A stretch of DNA of 64,000 bases from the NCBI RefSeq assembly GCF_009674885.1, contig NZ_WKKA01000015.1, positions 1 through 64,000 on the forward strand, given 5' to 3'. The notes under the pieces are model-generated. The model was not told where the DNA came from, made no database searches, and was given only the letters and a program-made list of their open reading frames with translations. The stretch comes from Paracoccus sp. S-4012 (GTDB lineage Bacteria > Pseudomonadota > Alphaproteobacteria > Rhodobacterales > Rhodobacteraceae). Of the stretch, positions 54,603-63,736 are shown one piece after another; within the stretch, counting starts at the first letter, position 1, and each line of letters opens with the position of its first letter. Both the position numbers and the translations under genes were made by a program.

Positions 54603-56018
54603 ATGGTTCAAGCTGCCCTGCGCCATGAGATGGAACTGCTCCGCCCGGAAGCCACGGGCTTCGGCGGGTCTCACTTCCAGTCCGTTCACTCTGCCGTGCC
54701 CGACGCCGCGAGCGGCGCCGTTGCGCGGCCCGACGGCTCCGCGTGGAGCGCCGCGGCTGCGCCCTTGGCCCTGCTCGCGGGCGATGCCGGAACCTTCGCC
54801 ATCGCGGCGAGCCTCCTCGCCCCGTTCGGATCGTTCGCGGGCGACATGCCCGCCCTGTCTGCCCTCGTGGCGGCGGCGGTCCTGCTCCTTTACTGGTCGG
54901 ACGGGCTCTATCCCGGCTACGGCATCTACCCGCATGAGCTTCTGCGGCGCCGTTTTGCCGCGGCTGGCAAGGTTGCGCTTCTGACGGGGGCCGGGGCGAT
55001 GCTGCTGACGGGGAGCTGGCGCATGGCAGCTCTCAGCCTGTCCCTGTTGGCGATCGCGCTTGTCCTGCAACCGGCCGCCCGTGCGCTGGTCCGGTCGGCC
55101 CTCGCGCGCGCCGGCCTCTGGGGCAAGCCGGTGACGGTCCTCGGCGACGCGGTCGAGGCCGACGCTCTGCGCGATTACCTGGCGACCAACTGGCAGATCG
55201 GCATGACCTGCAAGGGTCCGGGCCGTGAAGGGGGAGGCCAGACCGCGCTGGTTCTGGGGCTTCAGACGCCCGCCGACGGGTTCGACATCAGCGGGCGGTT
55301 CACCGAAGTGATCGCGGTCGAGGGCCTGCCCGGCGCGCCGGGCCTGCGGCCGGATTTCGGCGGCGGCATCGGCCTGCGACTGCGGGGGCGTGCCAAGGCC
55401 GCGCCCGGATGGGCCGGGCGGGCGATGGACCTGGTGGTCGCGGGGCTTGCGCTGCTGCTCGTCGGACCGATCCTCCTGCTCGCGGCGGCGGCAATCTATC
55501 TGACGGACCCCGGCCCGGTGATCTACCGCCAGACGCGCGAGGGGCTCGGCGGGCGTCCGTTCAGCATGCTGAAGCTGCGGACGATGTACCGGGATGCCGA
55601 GCAGCGGCTGGAACGGTTGCTGCAGGAGGACGAGGCCGCCCGCGCCGAGTGGTCCACGCATTTCAAGCTGCGCAACGATCCGCGCGTCCTGCCCGTCATC
55701 GGCGCGTTCCTGCGGGCGAGCAGCATCGACGAGCTGCCCCAGCTTCTCAACGTCATCCGGGGCGAGATGCGCACCGTGGGGCCGCGGCCATTCCCGGCCT
55801 ACCACCTCGCGGCGATGGATCCCGAGTTCCGGGCCAAGCGCTGCACCGTGACGCCCGGCGTCACCGGGCTGTGGCAGATATCGGGCCGCAGCAACGCCGA
55901 CATCAGCCGCCAGCAGGCGCTCGACGGCTTCTATATCGACAACCGCTCGTTCTGGTTCGACGCGCATATCCTGCTGGGAACCTTCGCCGCCGTGTTCCGG
56001 GGGCACGGCGCGTACTGA
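54603..56018 (+). CDS. initiating sugar-phosphate transferase of polysaccharide synthesis (WcaJ/ExoY family)
   Basis: The 471-residue polyprenyl-phosphate hexose-1-phosphate transferase starts a surface polysaccharide by loading the first sugar on undecaprenyl phosphate. The N-terminal half has four or so hydrophobic helices and a CoA-binding-like Rossmann region, as in WcaJ. The C-terminal catalytic part has a re-entrant helix ([20 protein letters not shown]), [27 protein letters not shown], then [24 protein letters not shown] and [13 protein letters not shown]. The start is uncertain because the ribosome site is weak; the leader ORF four bases upstream may supply ribosomes. It leads the cluster. 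Confidence 0.9.
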   Translation: MVQAALRHEMELLRPEATGFGGSHFQSVHSAVPDAASGAVARPDGSAWSAAAAPLALLAGDAGTFAIAASLLAPFGSFAGDMPALSALVAAAVLLLYWSDGLYPGYGIYPHELLRRRFAAAGKVALLTGAGAMLLTGSWRMAALSLSLLAIALVLQPAARALVRSALARAGLWGKPVTVLGDAVEADALRDYLATNWQIGMTCKGPGREGGGQTALVLGLQTPADGFDISGRFTEVIAVEGLPGAPGLRPDFGGGIGLRLRGRAKAAPGWAGRAMDLVVAGLALLLVGPILLLAAAAIYLTDPGPVIYRQTREGLGGRPFSMLKLRTMYRDAEQRLERLLQEDEAARAEWSTHFKLRNDPRVLPVIGAFLRASSIDELPQLLNVIRGEMRTVGPRPFPAYHLAAMDPEFRAKRCTVTPGVTGLWQISGRSNADISRQQALDGFYIDNRSFWFDAHILLGTFAAVFRGHGAY

Positions 56019-56053
56019 GCACCTCAAGAAGCCCCTCTCAAGGAGTACGGGAC

Positions 56054-57079
56054 ATGGCGCGCATGCGCATACTGGTGACCGGCGGGGCGGGCTTCCTCGG
56101 CTCGTTCCTGTGCCAGCGTCTTCTGGCGGACGGACACGACGTCCTCTGCGTCGACAACTTCTTCACGGGCTCCCGCGACAACGTCCTGCATCTGCTGGAC
56201 GATCCGCGGTTCGAGGTCATGCGCCACGACGTGACCTTCCCGCTCTATGTCGAGATCGACCAGATCTACAACCTCGCCTGCCCGGCCTCGCCGATCCACT
56301 ACCAGTACGATCCCGTCGCCACCGTGAAGACGAGCGTGCATGGCGCGATTAACATGCTCGGCCTCGCCAAGCGGACCCATGCGCGCATCTTCCAGGCCTC
56401 GACCAGCGAGGTCTATGGCGACCCGACCGTGCATCCGCAGCCCGAGAGCTATCGCGGCTCGGTCAACCCGGTGGGCCCGCGGGCCTGCTACGACGAGGGC
56501 AAGCGCTGCGCCGAGACGCTGTTCTTCGACTATCACCGCCAGTACGGCATCGACATCCGGGTCGCCCGCATCTTCAACACCTACGGCCCGCGGATGCATC
56601 CCAACGACGGCCGGGTGGTGTCGAACTTCATCGTGCAGGCGCTCAAGGGTGATCCGATTACCCTTTACGGAGAAGGGCTTCAGACGCGTTCCTTCTGCTT
56701 CGTCGAGGATCTGATCGAGGGTTTCGTGCGCTTCATGGCCGCGCCCGCCGGGGTCACCGGGCCGATCAACCTCGGCAACCCGAGCGAGTTCACCATCCGC
56801 GCCCTGGCCGAGATGATCATCGAGCTCACCGGCTCGCGGTCGCAGATCGTCTACCGGCCATTGCCGCAGGACGACCCGCTGCAGCGCCAGCCGGACATCC
56901 GCCTTGCCTCAGAGCAGCTGGGCTGGCGTCCGGCCGTCCCGCTGCGCGAGGGGCTGGTGAGGACGATCGCCTATTTCGAGACGATGCTGCGCGGCGCGGA
57001 CCTCCACGTGCTTCCGGCAGCGCGGGCGCCGGTGCGCCTGCATGGCGGAGCCCCGCTCGCCGTGGCCGCGCAGGGCTGA
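56054..57079 (+). CDS. NAD-dependent UDP-glucuronate decarboxylase-like SDR (UXS family)
   Basis: The 341-residue extended SDR has NAD motif [11 protein letters not shown] (residues 10-20) and the catalytic pair Tyr146-Lys150 in ACYDEGKR. The phrases [16 protein letters not shown] and [21 protein letters not shown] are strong UXS signatures; UXS converts UDP-glucuronate to UDP-xylose. An alternative is a dTDP-glucose dehydratase-like role, less likely given the [11 protein letters not shown] motif. It follows the sugar transferase by 35 bases. A UDP-glucose dehydrogenase is not in the window. Confidence 0.88.
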   Translation: MARMRILVTGGAGFLGSFLCQRLLADGHDVLCVDNFFTGSRDNVLHLLDDPRFEVMRHDVTFPLYVEIDQIYNLACPASPIHYQYDPVATVKTSVHGAINMLGLAKRTHARIFQASTSEVYGDPTVHPQPESYRGSVNPVGPRACYDEGKRCAETLFFDYHRQYGIDIRVARIFNTYGPRMHPNDGRVVSNFIVQALKGDPITLYGEGLQTRSFCFVEDLIEGFVRFMAAPAGVTGPINLGNPSEFTIRALAEMIIELTGSRSQIVYRPLPQDDPLQRQPDIRLASEQLGWRPAVPLREGLVRTIAYFETMLRGADLHVLPAARAPVRLHGGAPLAVAAQG

Positions 57080-57140
57080 TGGGGGCTGATCCGATCCGGG
57101 CGCAGCCTGCCTGCGCTCGGAAGCCAGAGGTCGTCCGCGC

Positions 57141-58616
57141 ATGAGCAAGGTCCGCACAGGCATCTTCTTCTCGGCTGCGGACAAGTATGCGACGCAGGCC
57201 CTCGCCGTCGCGACCATGGCCATCATGTCGCGCCTCCTCACCCCGGCGGAGACCGGCCTTTACCTGGTCGCGAACGGCCTGATCCTGCTGGCCGACCAGT
57301 TCCGCGCCTTCGGAGTCGGCGTCTATATCGTGCAGGAGCGCGAGCTGGACCGGAACGCCGTGCGCGCCGGGTTCACCGTGACCTTCGCCATTTCGCTCGC
57401 CATCGGCGCCGCGGTCTGGGCCAGCGCCGACCTCGTCGCCGCATTCTACGGCGATCCGGCCCTGGCCCGGCTGCTGGTCATCGCCGCCCTCGCCTTCGCC
57501 GTGATCCCCTTCGGCAGCCCCGTCATCGCCCTTCTCCAGCGGGAGCTGGCCTTTGGAATGGTGGCCCGCATCAACGTCACGGCCGCCGTGGCGGGCTTCG
57601 TCGTCACGGTCGGGCTGGGGCTCGCAGGCTTCGGTCCCGACAGCTACCTCTGGGGCTTCGTTGCGACCAGTGCGACGCTGGCGGTCATGGCCTTTGCCGT
57701 GCGGCCGGAGACCTGGATCTACCGGCCGTCGCTGAGGCGGGCGCGGCGCGTGCTCTCGTTCGGGATCACTTCCTCGGCGGTGACGCTGATCAACGTGGCC
57801 TATGACATGCTGCCGCGGCTGGCCTTCGGGAAGATGCTCGGGTTCGATGCCGTCGGCCTCTATTCGCGCGCGCTGACGGTGTGCCAGCTTCCCGACCGCA
57901 TGATCGGATCGGCGCTGCAGCCGGTGATGCTGCCCGCGATGGCCGCCGAGGCGCGGGCGCAGGGCGACCTGAAGGCCAGCTATTTGCACGGCCATGCGCT
58001 GATGTCGGCGGCGCAATGGCCGGCGCTGGTCCTGCTGGCGCTGCTCGCCGATCCGGTCGTGCGGATCCTGCTCGGCAACCAGTGGGGCGAGGCCGTGCCG
58101 CTGGTGCGGATCGTCGCCATGGCGAACATGGCGCTGGCCCCGGCCTTCATGACCTTCCCGCTGCTGGTGTCGCTGGGGCGCATCCGCGACGCGCTGACCG
58201 CGAGCCTCATCAGCCTGCCGCCCTCGGCCGCCATCACCATCTTCGCGGCCAATTTCGGCCTGACCGCGGTGGCGGCGAGCCTGTTCGTCACGGCGCCGTT
58301 TCAGATGCTGGTGGCGCTCTACTTCATCCGCCGCGTCATCGGTCTGACCTGGGGCGAACTGCTCCGCGCCTCCGGCGCTAGCGCGGCGGTCACGGCGGCG
58401 ACCGCGGCATGCCCGGTGCTCGTCATCCTGCTCTCGGCCGATGGCCTCGCGCTCGGCTGGGGCGGGACGGCGCTTGCCCTCGGCGGCGCGGCGCTGGGCT
58501 GGGTCGCGGCGGTCATGCTGCTCGATCATCCGCTGCGGCGCGAACTATGCGTCATCGCGGACATGGCGGCCGGCGTGCTGAGTCGCCGCCGGGCCGCGCG
58601 CGCCCCGCAGGCATAA
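57141..58616 (+). CDS. oligosaccharide flippase (Wzx/MATE-fold, polysaccharide biosynthesis family)
   Basis: The 491-residue integral membrane protein has about 12-14 hydrophobic segments spread through its length. It opens with FSAADKYATQALAVATMAIMSRLLTPAETGLYLVANGL, the usual first-helix and LLTPxExG loop of Wzx/WzxC flippases. It probably moves the lipid-linked repeat unit across the inner membrane. It lies after the UXS gene and is followed by a terminator-like hairpin, so the next genes may form a second transcript. Confidence 0.87.
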   Translation: MSKVRTGIFFSAADKYATQALAVATMAIMSRLLTPAETGLYLVANGLILLADQFRAFGVGVYIVQERELDRNAVRAGFTVTFAISLAIGAAVWASADLVAAFYGDPALARLLVIAALAFAVIPFGSPVIALLQRELAFGMVARINVTAAVAGFVVTVGLGLAGFGPDSYLWGFVATSATLAVMAFAVRPETWIYRPSLRRARRVLSFGITSSAVTLINVAYDMLPRLAFGKMLGFDAVGLYSRALTVCQLPDRMIGSALQPVMLPAMAAEARAQGDLKASYLHGHALMSAAQWPALVLLALLADPVVRILLGNQWGEAVPLVRIVAMANMALAPAFMTFPLLVSLGRIRDALTASLISLPPSAAITIFAANFGLTAVAASLFVTAPFQMLVALYFIRRVIGLTWGELLRASGASAAVTAATAACPVLVILLSADGLALGWGGTALALGGAALGWVAAVMLLDHPLRRELCVIADMAAGVLSRRRAARAPQA

Positions 58617-58634
58617 GGACAAGGCATGGTCAAA

Positions 58635-58668
58635 GGACGCGTCCCGCGCTGGCGGGACGCGCGTCCTT
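58635..58668 (+). terminator. terminator-like hairpin after the flippase gene
   Basis: GGACGC-GTCCCGC, a four-base loop, then GCGGGAC and GCGTCC (with a two-base bulge) give a 13-pair stem, 18 bases after the flippase stop. The T run after it is short (TTCTTC), so it may be a weak terminator or a transcript-end stabiliser. The following 220 bases before the acetyltransferase hold no gene. Confidence 0.6.
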
Positions 58669-58889
58669 CTTCGCGCCGCGGGATCGAACCCCGGCCCGAT
58701 TCAATCGGCCGGACGCATCCCCGAAAGAGGTAGATGCCCGCCGCGCCCGCGCTGAATGAACTAGCCCGCCCGCCTCACGCGCTTAGCGGCGGCTGCGCCG
58801 GAACCTCTTTTTGGTGCGCTCGCGCCTTTCACGAAACCGCTTACGACTGGTTGCAGGAAAGTGGCCGAACGCGGTCCCGGAGGACAGGA

Positions 58890-59426
58890 ATGCCGATCAA
58901 CAACTGCATCATCGAGGACGGTGTCGTCTTCACGCACCCGGATCTCGTGAACACCTATGGTTGCCGGATCGGCGCCGGAACGCGCGTGGGGCCCTTCGTC
59001 GAAATCCAGAAAGGCAGCGACATCGGCGCGCGCTGCAAGATCTCGTCGCACTCCTTCATCTGCGAGGGCGTCACCATCGAGGACGAGGTCTTCGTCGGCC
59101 ACGGCGTGATGTTCACCAACGGCCTGCTGCCCCAGGCGACGAACGAGAGGGGCGCGTTGCAGACGGACGAGGACTGGGAATGCACCCCCACCCTCGTTCA
59201 ACGCGGGGCCTCGATCGGCTCCAACGCGACGATCATCTGCGGGGTCACGATCGGCGCCAAAGCCCTCGTGGGTGCGGGCGCGGTGGTCACCCGCGACGTA
59301 CCCGATTTCGCGATCGTCGCGGGAAACCCGGCGCGGGTGATGGGCGATGTCCGCAACCGCCCGGCCGCGTCCCATCCCAACCGGCTGCGCCGTGCGGCGC
59401 CGCTTCAGCAAGTGAGCGTGGCATGA
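58890..59426 (+). CDS. left-handed beta-helix N-acetyltransferase (WbpD/WlbB-like)
   Basis: The 178-residue hexapeptide-repeat acyltransferase has repeats such as IGAGTRVGPFVEI, IGARCKISSHSFI and IGSNATIICGVTIG forming the beta-helix, followed by GAGAVVTRDVPDFAIVAGNPARV. The closest remembered group is WbpD/WlbB, which acetylates the 3-amino group of UDP-GlcNAc3N-uronate. The start at 58890 (MPINNCIIEDGV) has AGGACAGGA before it. It shares an ATGA stop-start with the next gene, a WbpB/WlbA-like dehydrogenase, so the enzymes are co-translated. Confidence 0.85.
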   Translation: MPINNCIIEDGVVFTHPDLVNTYGCRIGAGTRVGPFVEIQKGSDIGARCKISSHSFICEGVTIEDEVFVGHGVMFTNGLLPQATNERGALQTDEDWECTPTLVQRGASIGSNATIICGVTIGAKALVGAGAVVTRDVPDFAIVAGNPARVMGDVRNRPAASHPNRLRRAAPLQQVSVA

Positions 59427-60451
59427 TCCGGGTCGGTATCGTCGGCTATGGTTACTGGGGACCGAACCTCGCGCGTGCGGTGTCGGAGACGGAAGCCTTC
59501 GGTCTCGCGATGATCGCCGACATGTCCGCGGCGGCGCGCGAACGCGCCGGCCGCCGCCATCCCGGCGTGACGCTGACCGCCGACTGGCGCGAGTTGATCG
59601 CCGATCCCGACGTGGACGCCGTCATCGTCGCGACCCCGGTGCACACGCATTTCGAGATCGCCCGCGCGGCGCTGAAGGCCGGCAAGCATGTGCTGGTTGA
59701 AAAGCCGATGACGGATTCCCCTGTAACCTCGTCCATCCTCGTCGAGGAGGCGGCGCGGCGCTCCCTCGTCCTGATGGTGGATCACACCTTCGTCTATACC
59801 GGGGCGGTGCGGACGATCTCGAACCTGATCGCCCAAGGGGAGCTCGGCGAGGTTTATTACTACGACTCCACGCGGGTGAATCTCGGCCTGTTCCAGCGCG
59901 ACGTGAACGTGATCTGGGATCTCGCCGTCCATGATTTCGCGATCATGGACCACCTGCTGAAGGCGGACCCAATCGCCGTTTCCGCAAGCGGCGCCTGTTT
60001 CGTCCCGAACAGCCCCGAGAACATGGCGCATCTTTCGGTGTTCTTCGATGACGGCTCGATGGCCCATCTGAACGTCAACTGGCTGGCGCCGGTGAAGATC
60101 CGCCAGACGCTCATCGGCGGCAGCCGGCGGATGGTGATCTATGACGACATGCAGACCAGCGAGAAGGTCAAGATCTACGATCGCGGGGTCCTGCCCAGCG
60201 ATCCCGCGGCGCCCAGCTACGAGCACCTCGTCTCCTACCGCATCGGCGACATGTCGGCACCGGCGATCTCCTCCAAGGAGGCGCTGCTGACCGAGTTCGA
60301 GGAATTCGCGCGCTGCATCCAGACCGGCGCCGCGCCCCTCACCGATGGTCAGTGCGGGCTCAGGGTCGTCGAAATGCTCTCGGCCGCGACGCGCTCGATG
60401 ACGCTTCGCGGCCATCCCATCGAACTCACTGCGGAGCGCCTCGCCTCATGA
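59423..60451 (+). CDS. Gfo/Idh/MocA-family sugar-nucleotide 3-dehydrogenase (WbpB/WlbA-like)
   Basis: The 342-residue NAD-dependent oxidoreductase has the Rossmann start VGIVGYGYWGPNLARAV (residues 4-20), the EKPM motif with its Lys in GKHVLVEKPMTDS near residue 95, and a C-terminal sheet carrying DLAVHDFAIMDHLL. Beside an N-acetyltransferase and a DegT aminotransferase it fits WbpB/WlbA, which oxidises C3 of UDP-GlcNAc uronate. It overlaps both neighbours by four bases. Confidence 0.87.
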   Translation: MIRVGIVGYGYWGPNLARAVSETEAFGLAMIADMSAAARERAGRRHPGVTLTADWRELIADPDVDAVIVATPVHTHFEIARAALKAGKHVLVEKPMTDSPVTSSILVEEAARRSLVLMVDHTFVYTGAVRTISNLIAQGELGEVYYYDSTRVNLGLFQRDVNVIWDLAVHDFAIMDHLLKADPIAVSASGACFVPNSPENMAHLSVFFDDGSMAHLNVNWLAPVKIRQTLIGGSRRMVIYDDMQTSEKVKIYDRGVLPSDPAAPSYEHLVSYRIGDMSAPAISSKEALLTEFEEFARCIQTGAAPLTDGQCGLRVVEMLSAATRSMTLRGHPIELTAERLAS

Positions 60452-61560
60452 TCCCGTTTCTCGATCTGCAAGCCCAGTATCGGACCGTCGGCCCCGAAAT
60501 CGAGGCCGCGGTGCTGCGCACGCTGCGCGGTTGCAGCTATGTCCTCGGCCCGGAGGTCGAGCGCTTCGAGGAGGACTTCGCGGCCTATTGCGGCACGAAG
60601 CACGCGGTCGCCGTCAGCACCGGCACCTCGGCCCTTCACCTCGCGCTGCTCGCGGCGGGCATCGGCCCCGGCGACGAGGTCATCACGGTGCCGATGACCT
60701 TCGTCGCCACGGTCGCGGCCATCGTCTATGCCGGCGCCACGCCCGTCTTTGCCGATATCGACCCGCACACTTGGAACCTCGATCCGGCGGCGGCCGAGGC
60801 CGCGATCACCCCGCGCACCAGGGCCATCCTTCCGGTCCATCTGCACGGCCGCCTTGCGGACATGGACGCGCTGAGGGCCATCGCGCGGCGCCACAACCTC
60901 GTCCTGATCGAGGATGCGGCGCAGGCGCACGGGGCCGAGCGCGGGGGCGTCCGGGCGGGCGCATTCGGCGCGATGGGCTGCTTCAGCTTCTATCCCGGCA
61001 AGAACCTCGGCGCGGCCGGTGAGGGGGGCGCGGTCACCACCAACGACGCCGCCCTGGCCGATGCGATCCGCTGCCTGCGCGACTGGGGCCAGCAGGGGAA
61101 ATACAACCACGTCCGCCACGGCTTCAATTATCGCATGGAGGCCATCCAGGGCGCGGTCCTGGGGGTCAAGCTGCGCTATCTGGATGGCTGGAACGACGCG
61201 CGGCGGCGCATCGCCGACGCCTACAGCGACGGGCTGGCGCCGGAACTCGTCCGACCCGCCCCGTTCGGGCTGGACCATGCCTGCCATGTCTACGCGATCC
61301 GCGTCCCGGACCGCGACCGCAGCCGCGAGGCGTTGCAGCGGGCCGGCGTCTCCACAAACATCCACTATCCGACGCCGGTCCACCTGCAGCCCGCGTATGC
61401 GGGTCTGGGCTACCGCAAGGGCCAGTTCCCGGCTTCCGAGGCCTTCGCCCGCGAGACGCTGTCCCTGCCCCTCTTCCCCGAGCAGCAGCCCGAGCAGGTC
61501 GCTGCCGTGATCGAAGCCGTCAACCGCGTCGCCGCCGGCGCGCTTGCTGATCCCGCGTAA
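60448..61560 (+). CDS. DegT/DnrJ/EryC1/StrS sugar aminotransferase (WbpE/WlbC-like)
   Basis: The 370-residue PLP aminotransferase begins IPFLDLQAQYRTVGPEI, with the PLP region VSTGTSALHLALLAAGIGPGDEV, the aspartate in LIEDAAQAHGAE, and the cofactor Lys in SFYPGKNLGAAGEGGA. In WbpB-WbpE pairs this enzyme puts an amino group on the C3 ketone made by its partner. It starts on an ATGA overlap with the WbpB-like gene. Together with WbpD-like acetylation the trio would give UDP-2,3-diacetamido uronic acid or a related sugar. Confidence 0.88.
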   Translation: MIPFLDLQAQYRTVGPEIEAAVLRTLRGCSYVLGPEVERFEEDFAAYCGTKHAVAVSTGTSALHLALLAAGIGPGDEVITVPMTFVATVAAIVYAGATPVFADIDPHTWNLDPAAAEAAITPRTRAILPVHLHGRLADMDALRAIARRHNLVLIEDAAQAHGAERGGVRAGAFGAMGCFSFYPGKNLGAAGEGGAVTTNDAALADAIRCLRDWGQQGKYNHVRHGFNYRMEAIQGAVLGVKLRYLDGWNDARRRIADAYSDGLAPELVRPAPFGLDHACHVYAIRVPDRDRSREALQRAGVSTNIHYPTPVHLQPAYAGLGYRKGQFPASEAFARETLSLPLFPEQQPEQVAAVIEAVNRVAAGALADPA

Positions 61561-61571
61561 GGAACACCCGC

Positions 61572-62564
61572 ATGTATGACCTGAGTGGAAAGAAGGTTCT
61601 GGTGACGGGGGGCGCCGGCTTCGTCGGCTCGCACATCACCGACCTGCTGCTGGAGGAGGGCTGCGAGCGCGTCGTCGTGGTCGACAACATGGTGCGCGGG
61701 CGCGTGGCGAACCTGTCCGGTGCCATCCAGAGCCAGCGCGTCGATCTGGTCCACGGGGATATCCGCGACACCGACCTGATGCGGCGACTGGTGGCGGGCT
61801 GCGACACGGTGTTTCATCAGGCCGCGCTGCGCATCACCCACTGCGCGGCCGAGCCGGACCAGGCCATGCAGGTGATGGTGGATGCCACCTTCGACCTGAT
61901 GCAGCTCTGCGTCGAGCATCGCGTCCGCAAGGTCGTCTTCGCCTCCTCGGCCTCCGTCTACGGCATGGCCGAGGCGTTCCCGACGACCGAGGCGAACAAC
62001 CCCTACCAGAACCGCACCCTCTACGGCGCGGCCAAGACCTTCGGCGAGGGCCTGCTCCGCTCCTTCAACGACATGTATGGGCTCGACTACGTCGCGCTGC
62101 GCTATTTCAACGTCTACGGCCCGCGCATGGACCTGCATGGCCGCTATACCGAGGTGATGGTCCGCTGGATGGAGCGGATCGAGGCCGGCGAGCCGCCGAT
62201 CATCTTCGGCGACGGCACGCAGACGATGGACATGATCCACGTCACCGACGTCGCCCGCGCGAACATCCTGGCGGCGCGGGCCGAGGTCAGCGACGCCGTC
62301 TTCAACGTGGGCAGCCAGACCGAGACCTCGCTGGCCGAACTCGCGGCCGAGATCGCCTCCGCCATGGGCCGCGAGGACCTGACGCCGGTGCGGCAGCCCG
62401 CCCGCGCGGTCAATCCGGTCCCGCGGCGGCTGGCCTCGGCCCGGCTGGCACAGGAAGCGCTGGGCTTCGAGGCCCGTGTCGGGCGCCGCGAGGGCCTCCG
62501 GGATCTGGTCGAATGGTGGCAGGCCGAGCGTGCCGCGGCCCAGCGCGAGGAGAAGATCTCGTGA
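61572..62564 (+). CDS. NAD-dependent sugar epimerase/dehydratase (extended SDR)
   Basis: The 330-residue extended SDR has the NAD motif TGGAGFVGSHI near residue 12, the active-site Ser-Tyr-Lys region ASSASVYGM and LYGAAKTFGE, and RYFNVYGPRMD downstream. It resembles the UDP-glucose/UDP-GlcNAc 4-epimerase branch. The product may be the substrate for the aminotransferase that follows. It is 11 bases after the WbpE-like gene and overlaps the next gene with GTGA. Confidence 0.85.
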   Translation: MYDLSGKKVLVTGGAGFVGSHITDLLLEEGCERVVVVDNMVRGRVANLSGAIQSQRVDLVHGDIRDTDLMRRLVAGCDTVFHQAALRITHCAAEPDQAMQVMVDATFDLMQLCVEHRVRKVVFASSASVYGMAEAFPTTEANNPYQNRTLYGAAKTFGEGLLRSFNDMYGLDYVALRYFNVYGPRMDLHGRYTEVMVRWMERIEAGEPPIIFGDGTQTMDMIHVTDVARANILAARAEVSDAVFNVGSQTETSLAELAAEIASAMGREDLTPVRQPARAVNPVPRRLASARLAQEALGFEARVGRREGLRDLVEWWQAERAAAQREEKIS

Positions 62565-63736
62565 TCCCGATCACCCTTCCCCTTGTCGGGCCCGAGGAGG
62601 CCGATGCGGCGCGCGACGTCGTCCTGTCCGGCTGGCTCTCGCAGGGACCGCAGGTGGCCGCCTTCGAGGCCGAGTTCGCGGCGAAGGTCGGCGCGGCGGA
62701 TGCCTGCGCGGTCTCCAACTGCACCACCGCCCTCCATCTGGCGCTGCTTGCGATCGGCGTGAAGCCGGGCGGCGAGGTCATCACCGTCAGCCACTCGTTC
62801 ATCGCGGGGCCGAACGCGGTGCGCTACTGCGGCGCCGAGCCGGTCTTCGTCGATGTCGAACGCGACGGCTTCAACATGGACCCAACGCGCATCGCCGAGG
62901 CGATCACGAGCCGGACCCAGGCCATCCTCTGCGTCCACCAGATGGGAATGCCCTGCGACCTGAAAGCGATCCTCGAGGTCGCGCGGGCCTATGGCATCCC
63001 CGTCGTCGAGGACGCCGCCTGCGCCGTCGGCTCGCGCATCCTGATCGACGGCGAATGGCGCAGCATCGGCCGCCCGCAGGGCGATGTCGTCTGCTTCTCG
63101 TTCCATCCGCGGAAGGTCATGACGACCGGTGAAGGCGGCATGCTGACCACCGACAATGCCGAGTTTGCCCGCTTCTTCCGGCTGGTGCGGCAGCATGGCA
63201 TGTCGATCCCCGACACGGTGCGGCATTCAAGCGCCGAAGTGGTGTTCGAGGAATACCCGGTCGTCGGCTACAATTACCGGATGACCGACATGCAGGCGGC
63301 GATCGGGCGCCAGCAGCTCAAGCGGCTGCCGGAAATCATCACCCGGCGGCGCAGCATCGCGCAGCGCTACGAGGCGCTGCTCGAGGCCATTCCCGGCGTC
63401 GAGGCCCCGCGCGAGCCCGGATGGGCAAGGAGCAACTGGCAGAGTTATCCCGTCCGGCTGGCGAGGCATCTGGACCAGAGGTCGATCATGCAAAGCATGC
63501 TGGACCGGGGCGTGGCAACCCGGCGGGGGATCATGTGCGCCCATCTCGAGGCGCCCTATGCCGGCGCCGCGCGCCACCCGCTGCATGCGTCCGAAGCCGC
63601 GCAACGCCACTCGATCCTGCTGCCGCTCTATCCGCAGATGTCGGTTGAGGATCAGAACCAGGTGGTGAGCGCGCTGCGCGATGCGGTCGCGGGCGCCGTC
63701 CCTGCCCGCGCGGTCCATGACAGGCTCACGGCATGA
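62561..63736 (+). CDS. second DegT/DnrJ/EryC1/StrS sugar aminotransferase
   Basis: The 391-residue PLP aminotransferase starts at GTG: VIPITLPLVGPEEADAA with VLSGWLSQGPQVAAFEAEFA, the opening typical of perosamine synthetase-like enzymes. The aspartate is in VVEDAACAVGS and the cofactor Lys in CFSFHPRKVMTTGEGG. It differs clearly from the WbpE-like enzyme two genes upstream, so the cluster makes at least two amino sugars or two aminated positions. The GTGA overlap couples it to the epimerase, and its own stop overlaps the next ATG. Confidence 0.87.
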   Translation: MIPITLPLVGPEEADAARDVVLSGWLSQGPQVAAFEAEFAAKVGAADACAVSNCTTALHLALLAIGVKPGGEVITVSHSFIAGPNAVRYCGAEPVFVDVERDGFNMDPTRIAEAITSRTQAILCVHQMGMPCDLKAILEVARAYGIPVVEDAACAVGSRILIDGEWRSIGRPQGDVVCFSFHPRKVMTTGEGGMLTTDNAEFARFFRLVRQHGMSIPDTVRHSSAEVVFEEYPVVGYNYRMTDMQAAIGRQQLKRLPEIITRRRSIAQRYEALLEAIPGVEAPREPGWARSNWQSYPVRLARHLDQRSIMQSMLDRGVATRRGIMCAHLEAPYAGAARHPLHASEAAQRHSILLPLYPQMSVEDQNQVVSALRDAVAGAVPARAVHDRLTA

